NCBI GenBank assembly: GCA_002633025.1
Contig: NMRB01000925.1
Coordinates: forward strand, 34,477 to 98,476
From: Notospermus geniculatus
Taxonomy: Eukaryota; Nemertea; Pilidiophora; Heteronemertea; Lineidae
Reading direction: 5' to 3'
Length of the DNA stretch: 64,000 bases
The position numbers and the translations under genes were made by a program. Below are positions 10,779 through 21,163 of the stretch, one piece after another (position 1 is the stretch's first letter; each line of letters starts with the position of its first letter). The notes beneath the pieces were generated by a model that saw nothing but the letters and a program-made list of their open reading frames with translations, was not told where the DNA came from and made no database searches.

Positions 10779-11641
10779 ACCGTGGTGAGCTTATACAATG
10801 GTTGTGCGTCCGTCGTCGTCCGTTGTCCGTTAGCAGGGCACGTTTCGTTACCGCTGGAGCTATTGATCTGAAACTTGGTGCATATATACCTCTAGGTCAG
10901 ATGACCCACCACACCAAGTTTCGGTCCGATTCGACTCTCAGCTTGGCCACCAGGTGGCGGAAACTAAAAACACAAAAAAATGCAATAACTCCTGAACTAA
11001 TGACTAGATCATCTCAAAATTTTTATCATAGGTGTAGCTAATAAGCATACACAACATATATAACGGGTTTTTGATTAGACCTACTTTTCAAGGTCAGAGG
11101 TCAGAGTTCGACAAAAGTGACGAACCTGCCACAGTTTGTCATTATTTCACCGAGCGACTTCATATCTTGCGTAGACATGCATTGGAGGGGTACCTTTAAA
11201 AGTACCAAGTTTCGGCCCGATTGGACATCCAGTATGGCTGCCAGGTGGCGTAACCTGAAAATCAAATAAGTGCTATTACTCGGGAACGGCTTGACGCAGA
11301 GTGCTCAAATTTGATATTTACCTCCCTCTAGATGACCTTTACATGCACGTCAAATTTCAGCCTGATTTGACTTCAAGCGTGGCCACCAGGTGGCGTAACC
11401 CAAAAATCATCAAAGTGCTGTAACTCAGGAACACCTTAACCCAAAGCACTCCAATGTGCTATGTGGCCCCGTGCAGATGACCTTTATGTGCATGTGAAGT
11501 TTCGGCCCAATTGGACATCCAATATGGCCGCCAGGTGGCGTAACCTGAAAATCATCAAAGTGCTGTAACTCCGGAAAGACTTGGACCTAAAGCACTCCAA
11601 TGTGCTATGTGGCCCCTGCAGATGACCTTCATGTGCATGTA
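10779..11641. repeat. 145-bp tandem repeat array with CCAGGTGGCG motifs
   Basis: The array begins with the hairpin-like TAGCTCACCGTGGTGAGC (10772-10789) and a GTCCGTCGTC tract. Units follow in which GGCNRCCAGGTGGCG recurs at 10945, 11236, 11381 and 11526, spacings of 291 (2 x 145.5), 145 and 145 bp. Shared flanking phrases are AAGTTTCGGCCCGATTGGAC before the motif and AAAATCATCAAAGTGCTGTA after it. The unit between 10945 and 11236 is degenerate. Repeats opening with TAGCTCACC followed by GTCCGTC are common in marine invertebrate genomes (from memory); related openings occur here at 30915 and 49423. Confidence 0.75.
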
Positions 11642-11952
11642 ATAAGGGTGCTGATCGATATATTTTGGTGAGAAGGACATAATGAGGACTTGTTGCACTG
11701 TCTGGTAATTTTGCTGACGTCTTAAAAAGAAAGATTTTTCCTTGCTGGAAAGCCCTCCGGGATCGACGCCGGCACTTTATTACGCTCAGCTATAACCCGG
11801 AGGGTCCAGGACACTTACGGAATTCTTTTACATTCAAATTCCTGTTGAGTATAAAGCTGCACCAAACAGTTGCATCCCTTACGAGGCTTCTCATACCGGC
11901 ACAGGCGCCTCGTTGGGAATACGTCCGTTAGGAGTCCGACAACAAACACCAG
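11642..11952. other. no gene seen
   Basis: A hairpin-like CCCTCCGGGA ... CCCGGAGGG pair spans 11752-11803. Nothing else stands out. Confidence 0.35.
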
Positions 11953-12070
11953 GGGCCGGATTCAAAAAGGGTGATCATCGCGCGATTAAGATTTAGACGC
12001 GTGTAACTTCACTAAATACGCACACTTCCACCATTCATTTGACGAAGTTACGCGCGTCTAGGTCTTAAAG
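11953..12070. mobile_element. palindromic MITE related to 23527-24600
   Basis: AAGATTTAGACGCGTGTAAC and the complement of gaagttacgcgcgtctaggtctt form the arms, preceded by GGCCGGATTCAAAAAGGGTG. The same opening and arms flank the nested element at 23527. Confidence 0.6.
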
Positions 12071-12371
12071 CGGTTTGCTCGTCCTGACTGAAACTTCGTG
12101 ACCTAGATAATAAAACGTCCCGTTTTATTGCTCCCCATTTCATTCATAAATCGGCGGGATCTTGAAACTGCCGTACGAGTAATTTACGCACATTCGTCTC
12201 ATTGACAGTGTCATTATCCAATTTGTTTTTGTGTAACCTTAATTTAAACACATTTCTTATGATTAAAAATGAAGAAATAACATCATAGGTTTGAAAATTC
12301 TATCACCAAGGCGCTTTGCAATCCCCGTTTCTGCGTCCCGGAATTTCCCGAATCCGTCGACAGAAAACAAC

Positions 12372-12600
12372 ATGGCGGCTGGCTGTCCAGTGAGAAAGCC
12401 GATTCAAGAATTCGACGTGGCCTACAGCAACAGCTTTTGCACGTTGGGAGCGAGTAAAGGCGGAATTTGGTTACAAATTCGATGAAGAACTTGAAAGTTA
12501 TCTGTTAGGGCTCGTCGATGGGCGACCCACGCCAGATTTGTCCCTGGAAGTCGGTGCAGAACGGTACGGTACTAGGCAGCACTGTCTGTGTACACGATGA
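12372..12600 (+). pseudogene. possible gene-fragment relic, frameshifted
   Basis: From ATG 12372 an open frame runs for about 37 codons (MAAGCPVRKP...). An overlapping frame then encodes a clean amphipathic stretch, FARWERVKAEFGYKFDEELE, followed by SYLLGLVDGRP. This helix pattern (aromatic/Arg, then K/D-E-E-L-x-x-Y/F-L-L) resembles N-terminal segments of some transposon-associated zinc-finger proteins, but I cannot name a family. Low confidence that it is or was a gene. Confidence 0.25.
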
Positions 12601-12790
12601 TGTACATCAATGCACTATCAAGTTTAGCAGGCAGTGTACCAACAACCTGAAACATGGGTGTACATGGTGTAGACTGTCTATGAGACTGCCTATGAAATCT
12701 GATGATGGCATACCAAAGGCAAAGCCAACTTCTTCCACTTTTTTGGGCACAATTCGGCCTCTTATTTTCATAGGCCTACCTCCATAAGGC

Positions 12791-13601
12791 NNNNNNNNNN
12801 NNNNNNNNNNNNNNNNNNNNNNNNNNNNNNNNNNNNNNNNNNNNNNNNNNNNNNNNNNNNNNNNNNNNNNNNNNNNNNNNNNNNNNNNNNNNNNNNNNNN
12901 NNNNNNNNNNNNNNNNNNNNNNNNNNNNNNNNNNNNNNNNNNNNNNNNNNNNNNNNNNNNNNNNNNNNNNNNNNNNNNNNNNNNNNNNNNNNNNNNNNNN
13001 NNNNNNNNNNNNNNNNNNNNNNNNNNNNNNNNNNNNNNNNNNNNNNNNNNNNNNNNNNNNNNNNNNNNNNNNNNNNNNNNNNNNNNNNNNNNNNNNNNNN
13101 NNNNNNNNNNNNNNNNNNNNNNNNNNNNNNNNNNNNNNNNNNNNNNNNNNNNNNNNNNNNNNNNNNNNNNNNNNNNNNNNNNNNNNNNNNNNNNNNNNNN
13201 NNNNNNNNNNNNNNNNNNNNNNNNNNNNNNNNNNNNNNNNNNNNNNNNNNNNNNNNNNNNNNNNNNNNNNNNNNNNNNNNNNNNNNNNNNNNNNNNNNNN
13301 NNNNNNNNNNNNNNNNNNNNNNNNNNNNNNNNNNNNNNNNNNNNNNNNNNNNNNNNNNNNNNNNNNNNNNNNNNNNNNNNNNNNNNNNNNNNNNNNNNNN
13401 NNNNNNNNNNNNNNNNNNNNNNNNNNNNNNNNNNNNNNNNNNNNNNNNNNNNNNNNNNNNNNNNNNNNNNNNNNNNNNNNNNNNNNNNNNNNNNNNNNNN
13501 NNNNNNNNNNNNNNNNNNNNNNNNNNNNNNNNNNNNNNNNNNNNNNNNNNNNNNNNNNNNNNNNNNNNNNNNNNNNNNNNNNNNNNNNNNNNNNNNNNNN
13601 N
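12791..13601. other. assembly gap (811 N)
   Basis: Unsequenced. It removes the C-terminal part of the capsid-like gene that reads into it from 14081 on the minus strand. Long ORFs reported across it are artefacts of the N run. Confidence 0.99.
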
Positions 13602-14081
13602 TGGTTTATCACCTTCTATCATTCCTTTTGTTCTATCTATTCCTCTAGGTCTAAGATATCTATGATTAAAACCCAATAATTTTTTAGAATTTTCTTCTAT
13701 AAGAATACTATAATTATCAACATTTTTTCCTCTACCAATTCCAACTAAAATTTGTATTTTAGCATCATATGGTCTTAAATCAAATGAAAAAATACTTCTG
13801 TTCAAACCTACGTTTTGTAATTGAATTTTGAATTCCTTGTTGAATATTGGTAATGTATAAAATCCATCTGGTAGAATAACATGTTTTCCTTGTTGAGATT
13901 CATAAACAACATATCTATTATTATTTTGGTCTTCTGAAATATTATGAAATGTACAAGGTATTCCTGTATAAGTAATTCTGATATTTTCTACATTTTCTAC
14001 TTCTTCATCTAATTGTACTGTTAAATCATTTGCATCTTGACCAGGGTAATCTTTTGAATTTATCATTAGTATTTTATCCAT
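13602..14081 (-). CDS. N-terminal part of a penton-like capsid protein (Polinton/adintovirus type), truncated by gap
   Basis: The minus strand from ATG 14081 is open for 160 codons up to the gap. It is markedly A/T-rich, unlike its neighbours, as expected for an inserted viral-type gene. The protein starts MDKILMINSKDYPG, then alternates short beta-like strands: a region with GIPCTFHNIS (about residues 40-49), LPDGFYTLPIFN (about 70-81) and, near 130-140, LLGF. The order of an I-x-S/N-x-D-R/Y start, an IP-x-T-x-x-NI motif, an LPDG-Y motif and a late LLGF is typical of the minor capsid (penton-like) protein of Polinton/Maverick elements and adintoviruses. This comes from pattern memory, not a search. 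It is most likely an endogenous element copy; the rest is hidden in the gap. Other capsid-like jelly-roll proteins are the alternative. Confidence 0.5.
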
Positions 14082-14098
14082 TTATATTACGTAAATCT

Positions 14099-14226
14099 AT
14101 GAAATTAGTATCTGGGAAGTGTGAATTTTACCTTGCGAAACGGATCAAGTCAGTTATGACACATTAAGCTCGGGCACGCGCGTGACGGAAATCTTCCTCT
14201 TCCATCCAGATCCGTGCAATTCCCTA
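14099..14226. repeat. dispersed 125-bp repeat, copy 1
   Basis: TGAAATTAGTATCTGGGAAG onward is about 85% identical to 55087-55211. It starts 18 bp upstream of the capsid-like gene. The other copy begins immediately after the single-N join at 55085, inside a receptor pseudogene. Confidence 0.7.
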
Positions 14227-14585
14227 ATACTGCCACTTGGCAATTGCAGGATCAGGAGGAGGGGCCCTCCAGGATGACACCCTCAGCAGCTGCCGAATAC
14301 GATGCAATCGGCGATGACGCCCGTGTCCGGGGGAGGGGGTACGATCTGTGCCCTTTCTGGGCAGCGTATTCCTAGGACTACTACGAGAGGAGGAGGTCGA
14401 CGGGGATGATCGTGATGTACAGTAGGCTACATACCAGCATACATGTCTGTACACTACAGAGACTGACTGCCGCTGCATACTCGGCAATCCTTAGCAGATT
14501 TGTCAACGATATTTCACGCATTTCTTCCTCCTTTTGCTCTATTTTACTCCTAAAGTCAACTCTCGTAACAAAGTACTGTTCTCGT

Positions 14586-14926
14586 ATTGTTTATTACCTA
14601 ATTACGTGTATATTAGGCCTATACCGCAGATCGTGACAGGAACCGATCGAGAAATCAATGACATGAATGACAGCGCTGACGTTCGCCATGTTTACTATGC
14701 GCACTGGTCAGGTCACATGACCCGTAGTAAATTCCGTAGTATTCTAATGAGATGACGTAATTGTTTATTACCTAATTACGTGTATATTATACCGCAGATC
14801 GTGACAGGAACCGATCGAGAAATCAATGACAGCGCTGACGTTCGCCATGTTCATGATGTTTACTATGCGCACTGGTCAGGTCACATGACCCGTAGTAAAT
14901 TCCGTAGTATTCTAATGAGATGACGT
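14586..14926. repeat. tandem duplication, unit about 170 bp
   Basis: Two head-to-tail copies (14586-14758 and 14760-14926) both begin ATTGTTTATTACCTAATTAC and end ATTCTAATGAGATGACGT. They differ by small indels (copy 2 lacks aggcct and a short gacatgaat word and gains catgatgtt). The end segment is distantly related to the 695-bp TTAA MITE family (aaattccgtagtattataatgagatgg). Confidence 0.85.
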
Positions 14927-15149
14927 GATCGGAATTTCATTCATAAATCCTAGTGCTGCCCTCTTGCGGGATTGTTTTGAACCACGCAAAATGCCACTTG
15001 CCTCGAGACGAGCAAACCGCTTTAAACACTAGCGAGTTTTCGCAAAGCCCCCGAAACGTCTGTGCCGTGACATTCCAAAAGTCAACACATTTTCAAATGT
15101 CACGTCAACACAAAACAAAAGTCACTAGTTACGTCAATGCTCATCAGAT

Positions 15150-15660
15150 GGCTTCACTATTGTCATGCATTATAAATACGTATAGGCCCCTACTGTTTAC
15201 ATCATGAGTCTATTTTTAGATATCCACGTGGTATGCATAATGACAGGGGCTTAGTCATACATTAGGTCACTTAGGGATAGGTCCCTTCCCTTTACCCTAA
15301 CCCTATCCCAATCCCAGCCCACCTGACCTCTAGCCCTAACCCTAAGGACCTACCCCTACTGGCCTAGGTCCTTAGGGTTAGGGCTTACCCTTAGGGTCAG
15401 GTCCCTTTATAGGGGTAGGTCCTTAGGGATAGAGCTAGAGGTTAGGTGGGCTGGGATAATTATGTCCCTTAGGGTCAGGTCCCTATATGGTAGGTCCTTA
15501 GGGTTAGGGTTAGCCCTTACGGTTAGCCCCTTACGGCTGGGTAGTGGTAGGACTGTTACAATAGGGCCAGTATAAGAAAATAGGCTAGGTTAATAGCGTA
15601 TACTATAGACATTATACAGGTTTCCCGAATCACCCAAAGAAAAATTCCAGGGTGGAGCGT
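15150..15660 (+). repeat. dispersed repeat with telomere-like CCCTAA/TTAGGG words, copy 1
   Basis: Within 15260-15540 the words TTAGGG and CCCTAA occur in imperfect units such as taggtcccttagggttaggg, first in one orientation and then the other, so the block is itself partly palindromic. It is flanked by TTTAGATATCCACGTGGTA (15218) and CACCCAAAGAAAAATTCCAG (15636). An inverted second copy with the same borders is at 21840-22975. The units are degenerate, so this looks like a transposable-element satellite, not a true interstitial telomere. Confidence 0.65.
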
Positions 15661-16180
15661 GGTCACGCCAAATCTGCTACTGATTTGTTCCATTCCAAGT
15701 GGTCGTGCCTGAAGCTAGGAATCCACTGCTGATTTTCTGCTTTGCGACTACTTTGCAACCTGCTACGTGCAAGGAACTGATACACCGGTCGCCGACCTGT
15801 AATTGATCACATCTTCGCCATTGATGGAAATCACGTCTAACTAGAACTGGGAATTCACTGAAAGTGAATTCATGACCACACCACAAATGTTTTGGCCAGA
15901 AGCTGGTTTGTTATGTTGACGTAAGAATGATGTATTATACTAGTACGGCGAACTGCCGAACCATCGATCAGGATGTAGGCCTACACAGGCACGACGTCGT
16001 GCCATGCATACATGTAGATCTCGTGTACCACGCACGATTCTATTTATAGACTACGGCGATCCCGATTTATTTAGTTGAAAAAGTTCATTATCTCAGCCAA
16101 AACTGAATGAAAGTGCACAGTGTAATATCCTCACAAAACTAGCTTGTGAGACTGACGCCACGTGTATTGTACGCATGCGC
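15661..16180. other. no gene seen
   Basis: Separates the telomere-like repeat from the gypsy element. Short inverted words are visible (gtggtcacgcc near 15659 and atgaccacaccac near 15872). Confidence 0.35.
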
Positions 16181-16231
16181 AGTGAATAAAGTGTGGTCTC
16201 ATCTGTACATCCGGTTTGTCATGATCTATCA
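16181..16231 (+). repeat. 5' LTR remnant (51 bp)
   Basis: Identical to 20179-20229; begins AGTGAATAAAGTGTGGTCTC. It contains AATAAA, the probable polyadenylation signal in the R region. Confidence 0.8.
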
Positions 16232-16446
16232 TTGGCGACGAGAGGCGAAAGGACGCAAAATCACGCACGTCAAAGCAGCAAAATGCAAAAATAAACCATC
16301 GAAAAGCAGCAATAACACGGGTAGCACAAACATGCGACGCCATTAGCACAATATCATGCAGAATTAAACCATAATCGCCAACTTTAGGGACCACCACGCC
16401 AGATTTTTTCGGCTGTTCCACCAATTGAACGGCCCCCACCGCAAGC

Positions 16447-19190
16447 ATGGCAGATGATCCAGGCCGAGCACCACCAACAGTTCACGTTTACACAGGGGTA
16501 GTACTGCACATTAACCCGTTCCAGCCTCCAGACAACCGGCTTAACGTTGGAGCACAGTGGGAGGAGTGGCTAGAAGAGTTCGAGGAAGAGTTAGCACTGC
16601 AGAAAGTCCAAGCAGATGACAAAGTGATATGCTTACGAAGATATGGCGGCAAGGAGGTCAGAAACCTTATTAAGCACCTACCAGACCCACCTGCATTAGA
16701 CCCTGCGCCGGACCCCCCAGAATCCAACTACGCAAAGATGAAGAGGAAGCTTAACAATCACTTCATCCCCAAGAGGAACAAGCAGCATGCACGTTATCTG
16801 TTCAGCAAAGAACGACCTCTGGGAGGAGAAACGATTACAACATACACAGCCAGATTGCGAGAGAAAACCGAACACTGCGATTTTGGGGCACAAGCCGACG
16901 ACAGGATCCTAGAGCACATCATCCAAACAATTAAAGATGAAGACTTGATAAAGCGCGCCATACAGAAGAAGTGGAATCTGGACCAATTCCTTACTGAAGC
17001 AGGAGAGAGAGAAGACCTAAAGTACGAAATCAAGGACATGCAGGATGAGCAAAGACTAGCAAAAGTCCATGGGAAGTCAAAGTTCCATCGCAACTTCAAG
17101 AAAGGCGGGAAGAAAGGAGACTTTGAGAAACCAAAGAAACAATGGAAGAAACCAGCATACCAGGACAGCAACAGAGCACAACCTGACTGCCACTACTGCG
17201 GGAAGTCACACCCCCCAGGAAAAGACAACTGCCCAGCATATGGAAGAGAATGCATGAAGTGTGGTAGACCTGACCACTTCGCCGTCTGCTGCAAGGGAGG
17301 AAGAGATCACCCCCCACCAAAATACCAAAACCGACCCAGCAACAAGCAGAAATCGGGACATAAACCTCACGGAGTCAAGAAGACAGTGGAGCAGGCGGAA
17401 GGTGGAGAGACATCATCAAGCGAAGATGACGACTCTGATTTTATCGTACATCAGATTAAGCACACAGTCCACAGAATGCGCAGCGGCCCAGAGCACAAGA
17501 CTGTCAAGGTCAGAATTAACGACACAGATACCAACTGCGAACCTGACAGCGGAGCAACAGCCAACATCATGGACGAATACCAGTACCGAGCACTAAAACG
17601 TCACTCCAAGACAACGGCGGATCTCCAACCAAGTAAAGTGACCCTAAAGACAATTCAATCAGACCTCGAAGTTAAAGGTGAATTTCCGGCAACCATCAGG
17701 AATGAAACCAGAGGCGTGGCAACAAGATTCCTGGTCATCAAGGGACATATGGACTCAGCCCCACTCATCTGCAAAAAAACGCTGGAGGAACTGGGAATGC
17801 TTATCATCGAGCCAACGGGGAAACTCAAAGAAGAGAACAATCTGAAGATAAAGAACATCCAGAGCAAAACCGAGCTGAAGAATGCCGAAACTGAAAAGCT
17901 ACTCAAAGAATATCAAGACGTATTCCAAGGCATAGGAGTCATCAGAGACCCAAAAACCGGCGAGGAAATCCGTGTGCAGCTAGAAGTCGACCCAGAAGCG
18001 ATACCAGTGGCACAGAAACCGCGGCATGTACCATACCACCTAGAAGAACCACTAAAGAAATGGCTAAAGCAAGGGGAAGACGAAGGAATCTTCAAAAAAG
18101 TGGAAAGCGGCGAGGCGATCACCTGGTGTTCACCACTGGTGGTACAACCCAAACCAAAGTTTGCAAAAACAGACCCAAAGGAACTGCAACCACACATGAT
18201 AAGGGCCAGCATCGATATGAGAGTACCCAATCAGGCTATGAGGAGGAGCCGCTGTGTCCAAGCACCTATCATCGAAGATTTTACCTACCGGCTGAGGGAC
18301 TGCAAGGTCTTCAGCAAGTTAGACCTGAGACATGGCTACCACCAGCTATCAATAGATGAGGAAACGGGAAAGATAGCCACATTCAGCACACCCTGGGGCA
18401 ATTACAGACCAAGACGATTGGTTTTCGGCGCGAAATCATCACAAGATGTATTTGATGAAGCTATGTTCAGGATATTTGGCGACATCCCACACTGCATGAA
18501 CCAACGAGATGATGTGATCTTGGGAGGCATAGATACTGAAGATCACAACCGCAACCTCAGACTTGTCCTACAGCGAGCCAGAGAATATGGAGTCAAGTTC
18601 AACTGGGACAAATGCGAATTTGGGAAACCAGAGATGGGCTTCTTTGGGCACCTTTTCACAGCCGAAGGACTCCGAGCAGATCCAGATAAAATCAAAGCAG
18701 TGGTAGAATGCCGACCTCCAGAATCTAAAGAAGCCGTGCGGAGCTTCCTGGGGATGACGGGATACCTGGACAACTTCATCAGGAACTATGCAGCACTCAC
18801 AGCGCCCTTGAGAAAACTCACGAGGCAGGACGTCAACTACCAGTGGACAGAAACAGAACAGGCAGCATTTGAACAGCTGAAGAACGCAATCACCAGCAGT
18901 GAAACAATGATGTACTTCAATCCCAAGAAGCAGATTATCTTACGCACTGAAGCCAGTTTCAACGAAGGGTTATCAGCAGGGCTATTCCAGAAGACAGCTC
19001 AGGGCATGAGACCAGTCCACTTCATCAGCAGAAGCTTAACAGATACCGAGAAAAGATACAGCCAGGCCGAGAAAGACGCATTAGCCATACGATGGGCCAA
19101 AGACAGACTGAGAATCTACCTAGCAGGGGCACCGAGATTCAAGATCGTAACCGCACATAAACCGCTTCTACCAATGTACAACAAAGCCAC
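16447..19190 (+). CDS. gypsy Gag-Pol polyprotein, truncated at the RNase H domain
   Basis: A single open frame of 915 codons. Order: gag (1-240); two zinc knuckles starting at Cys248 (CHYCGKSH, with an enlarged last spacer) and Cys269 (CMKCGRPDHFAVCC); an aspartic protease with active site DSGA at 367-370; a reverse transcriptase from about 528, including FSKLDLRHGYHQ and an Asp-Asp pair at 688-689; and RNase H from about 820. Departures from the family: the two residues before the catalytic Asp-Asp are Gln-Arg where the family normally has a Tyr plus one residue; the first RNase H acid is Glu (TEAS, 835); and the residue before HKPLL (903) is Ala instead of the usual Asp. The frame then hits the N at 19191 and the integrase zinc finger and core are missing. 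Start chosen at the first ATG after the primer binding region. The protein is probably inactive although the frame is unbroken. Confidence 0.85.
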
Positions 19191-19191
19191 N
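19191..19191. other. single-N join replacing the integrase core
   Basis: Sequence before the N is RNase H; sequence after it is the integrase C-terminal tail. About 1 kb of conserved domain is absent. Either the assembler joined two reads across a collapsed repeat or this copy has a real deletion. Confidence 0.7.
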
Positions 19192-19826
19192 CGTATGACG
19201 CCATGCAGAACCGAGAAATACGCACCAAGCTAGATTACACCAAGCCTAACACAGTGACCAGCAGAGAGGATGAAGCCATCAACCGCAGAGATGCAGAATA
19301 CAAGCAGAAGATGAAACACGACCGGCAGAATCGTAACACCAGGGTGAACCACCTGATCCTTGGTGACTACGTACTAGTCAGACAGCCGAGAAAGAACAAA
19401 TGGAACACTCCATACGAGCCGACACTCTACATCGTAGTGAGCATCGCCGGATCGCAGATAACCGCTAGGAGAACAACTGATGGCCGCACGCTATGCCGAG
19501 ACGCCAGTCAATTCAAACTGGCAAACAACATCATCAAAGACAGCTACAACGAAGACGGATCGGAGACATCACAACCTATTGCAACGCTTGAGAACCTACA
19601 GGAAGAAACACCGATGGCGGCGGCACCAGAACATCCAGGGCAGCATACGGCTGCAGAGACTGAGGAAACACCAACTCAAATCGAGAACAACAAAACGACA
19701 CTGCCAGAGACGCCTACGCACACGCCAAAAATGAGGACACCACCACCGGAAACGTCGAACTCGCGACAAGGACGACCAACACGGGAGCGACGCAAGCCAC
19801 GATATCTAGAGGACTATGTGACCTAG
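19192..19826 (+). CDS. gypsy integrase C-terminal domain and tail
   Basis: Open in the frame of ATG 19203 to the stop at 19826. It starts within a charged helix (REDEAINRRDAEYKQKMK), continues with GDYVLVRQPRKNKWNTPYEP and a short beta region (YIVVSIAGSQITARR), the DNA-binding C-terminal module that follows the gypsy integrase core, and ends in a Thr/Pro-rich tail. It is the continuation of the same polyprotein in a different frame across the N. The tail ends 34 bp before the polypurine tract. Confidence 0.75.
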
Positions 19827-19859
19827 TAACATACAAGTGGTGAACTGTGTGGGCAGGGG

Positions 19860-20229
19860 GGAGAATAATAATAATTTACATACCCTGATAGTGGGATGCA
19901 GGCGGATCGCTGTTCCATTATCAGGTGAACCATTATATACTTGTGTCTTAATCACCGTTTGACAATCATCAGGACATTCAGATTATATTGGACTATAAAC
20001 CATGTAATTTTAGTGAGTTAGGACATTATATGAAATTAGGACATTATATCAGTTTAGTTGTTGGACTGTCACGATGACGATGCCAGAGAAAGGACGGAAA
20101 CTAGGGATACTAGTGCAATCAGTTAAACATTCAGGAATTTATTAAAGTTACCAGTTAGATTTTTAGTTTAGTACAAAAAGTGAATAAAGTGTGGTCTCAT
20201 CTGTACATCCGGTTTGTCATGATCTATCA
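19860..20229 (+). repeat. 3' LTR of the gypsy element
   Basis: Runs from just after the purine tract to ATGATCTATCA. It contains two aggacattata direct repeats (20010-20050), AATAAA at 20183 and the 51-bp segment shared with 16181-16231. The left border is approximate because the 5' LTR is missing for comparison. Confidence 0.65.
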
Positions 20230-20540
20230 CACAGGAATGTCTTCATCGCGAGGGAACAATTAGATCTTTAGATTGAGCAAGTCAGATTTGACGTGCATGC
20301 CCTAGTTTGACCGAAAACGTGGAGGAAAGGAAAGTGGTAGAGAAAAATATTTCGTCCCGCGAAAACAATACTGACCACACCACTGAGTGGTGGTGTGGTC
20401 ATAACCAGTCCTCTACGCCGATCGAGTGCCCAGTTGCAACACAACCCAGTTGCAAAGCAAGTCGCAAGGCCGACCTGACATCAGCATTAGTGTCGAATGG
20501 TGAAGGCAAATGTACATGTAGGCCTATTGCCAATACTATA
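20230..20540. other. no gene; hairpin at 20375-20405
   Basis: Contains the near-perfect hairpin TGACCACACCACTGAGTGG...GTGGTGTGGTCA, which looks like two abutting transposon ends. Confidence 0.4.
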
Positions 20541-20673
20541 GAGTTTTCACAAAGCCCCCGAAACGCCAAACGCGAACGTCTATCCTTTTGTTCGGTGCTC
20601 TCTTCGTGGCATCGAGGAATGGCTGAATGGGTTTGGCGTTTGCGTTGGCGTTTCGTGGGCTTAGCGAAAACTC
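20541..20673. mobile_element. palindromic MITE
   Basis: Left arm GAGTTTTCACAAAGCCCCCG, right arm the complement of GAGTTTTCGCTAAGCCCACG, with arms of about 40 bp. The left arm opening also occurs at 15033-15053 (gagttttcgcaaagcccccg), where the rest is lost. Confidence 0.7.
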
Positions 20674-21163
20674 CCAACTAGTGCCTGCAGGTCAACCTGC
20701 AACCTGCATTTTATACCAAACGTGACTGCTCAATGATATACATGTAGTTATCAACATTGCCAGTTTCATTAGAAAAGATATTCTGTTATTTCAACACGAA
20801 GACTGTTTCAATGGGGGATTTCTAATGGCTATAAAGGATATATTTTGTTTCACACTGTAAATGTAAAGACTAGTGTTTATTAAAGTCTAAACACAAAACT
20901 AAACACTAACACTTTTTAAGCATCTAAACGCGTTTAGTTTCCCATTCTTTGGGGTTTAGAAATGAACAGATGACCTAAACACCGCATTTAAGCAATAAAC
21001 ATTAATGCGTTTCCATAACGGCACGAAATTATAAAACAGACTGATTTAGATTGAAAAGGTAACGAAAAAATCTTGGAAGATGAAGGGGAAAAAGTACAAA
21101 ATGGCACGTCGTAAAGAGTGCGTAGTACCGCCAGGCAGATTCGATCCACGGCCTACCTACTTG

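Larger units (their letters stand above)
16181..20229 (+). mobile_element. Ty3/gypsy LTR retrotransposon, defective
   Basis: It contains a gag-pol frame, a purine tract (gggcaggggggag, 19851-19863) and a 3' LTR. The first 51 bases (16181-16231) are identical to the last 51 of the 3' LTR (20179-20229), ending ATGATCTATCA and followed by TTGGCGACGAG, the likely primer binding site start. Upstream of 16181 there is no similarity to the rest of the 3' LTR, so the 5' LTR is reduced to its 3' end. The integrase core is absent at the N at 19191. This copy cannot be autonomous as assembled. Confidence 0.85.

Noticed and set aside
12768-14081. 437-codon and 278-codon minus-strand ORFs
   Set aside because: Most of their length is the N gap; only 13602-14081 is real sequence.
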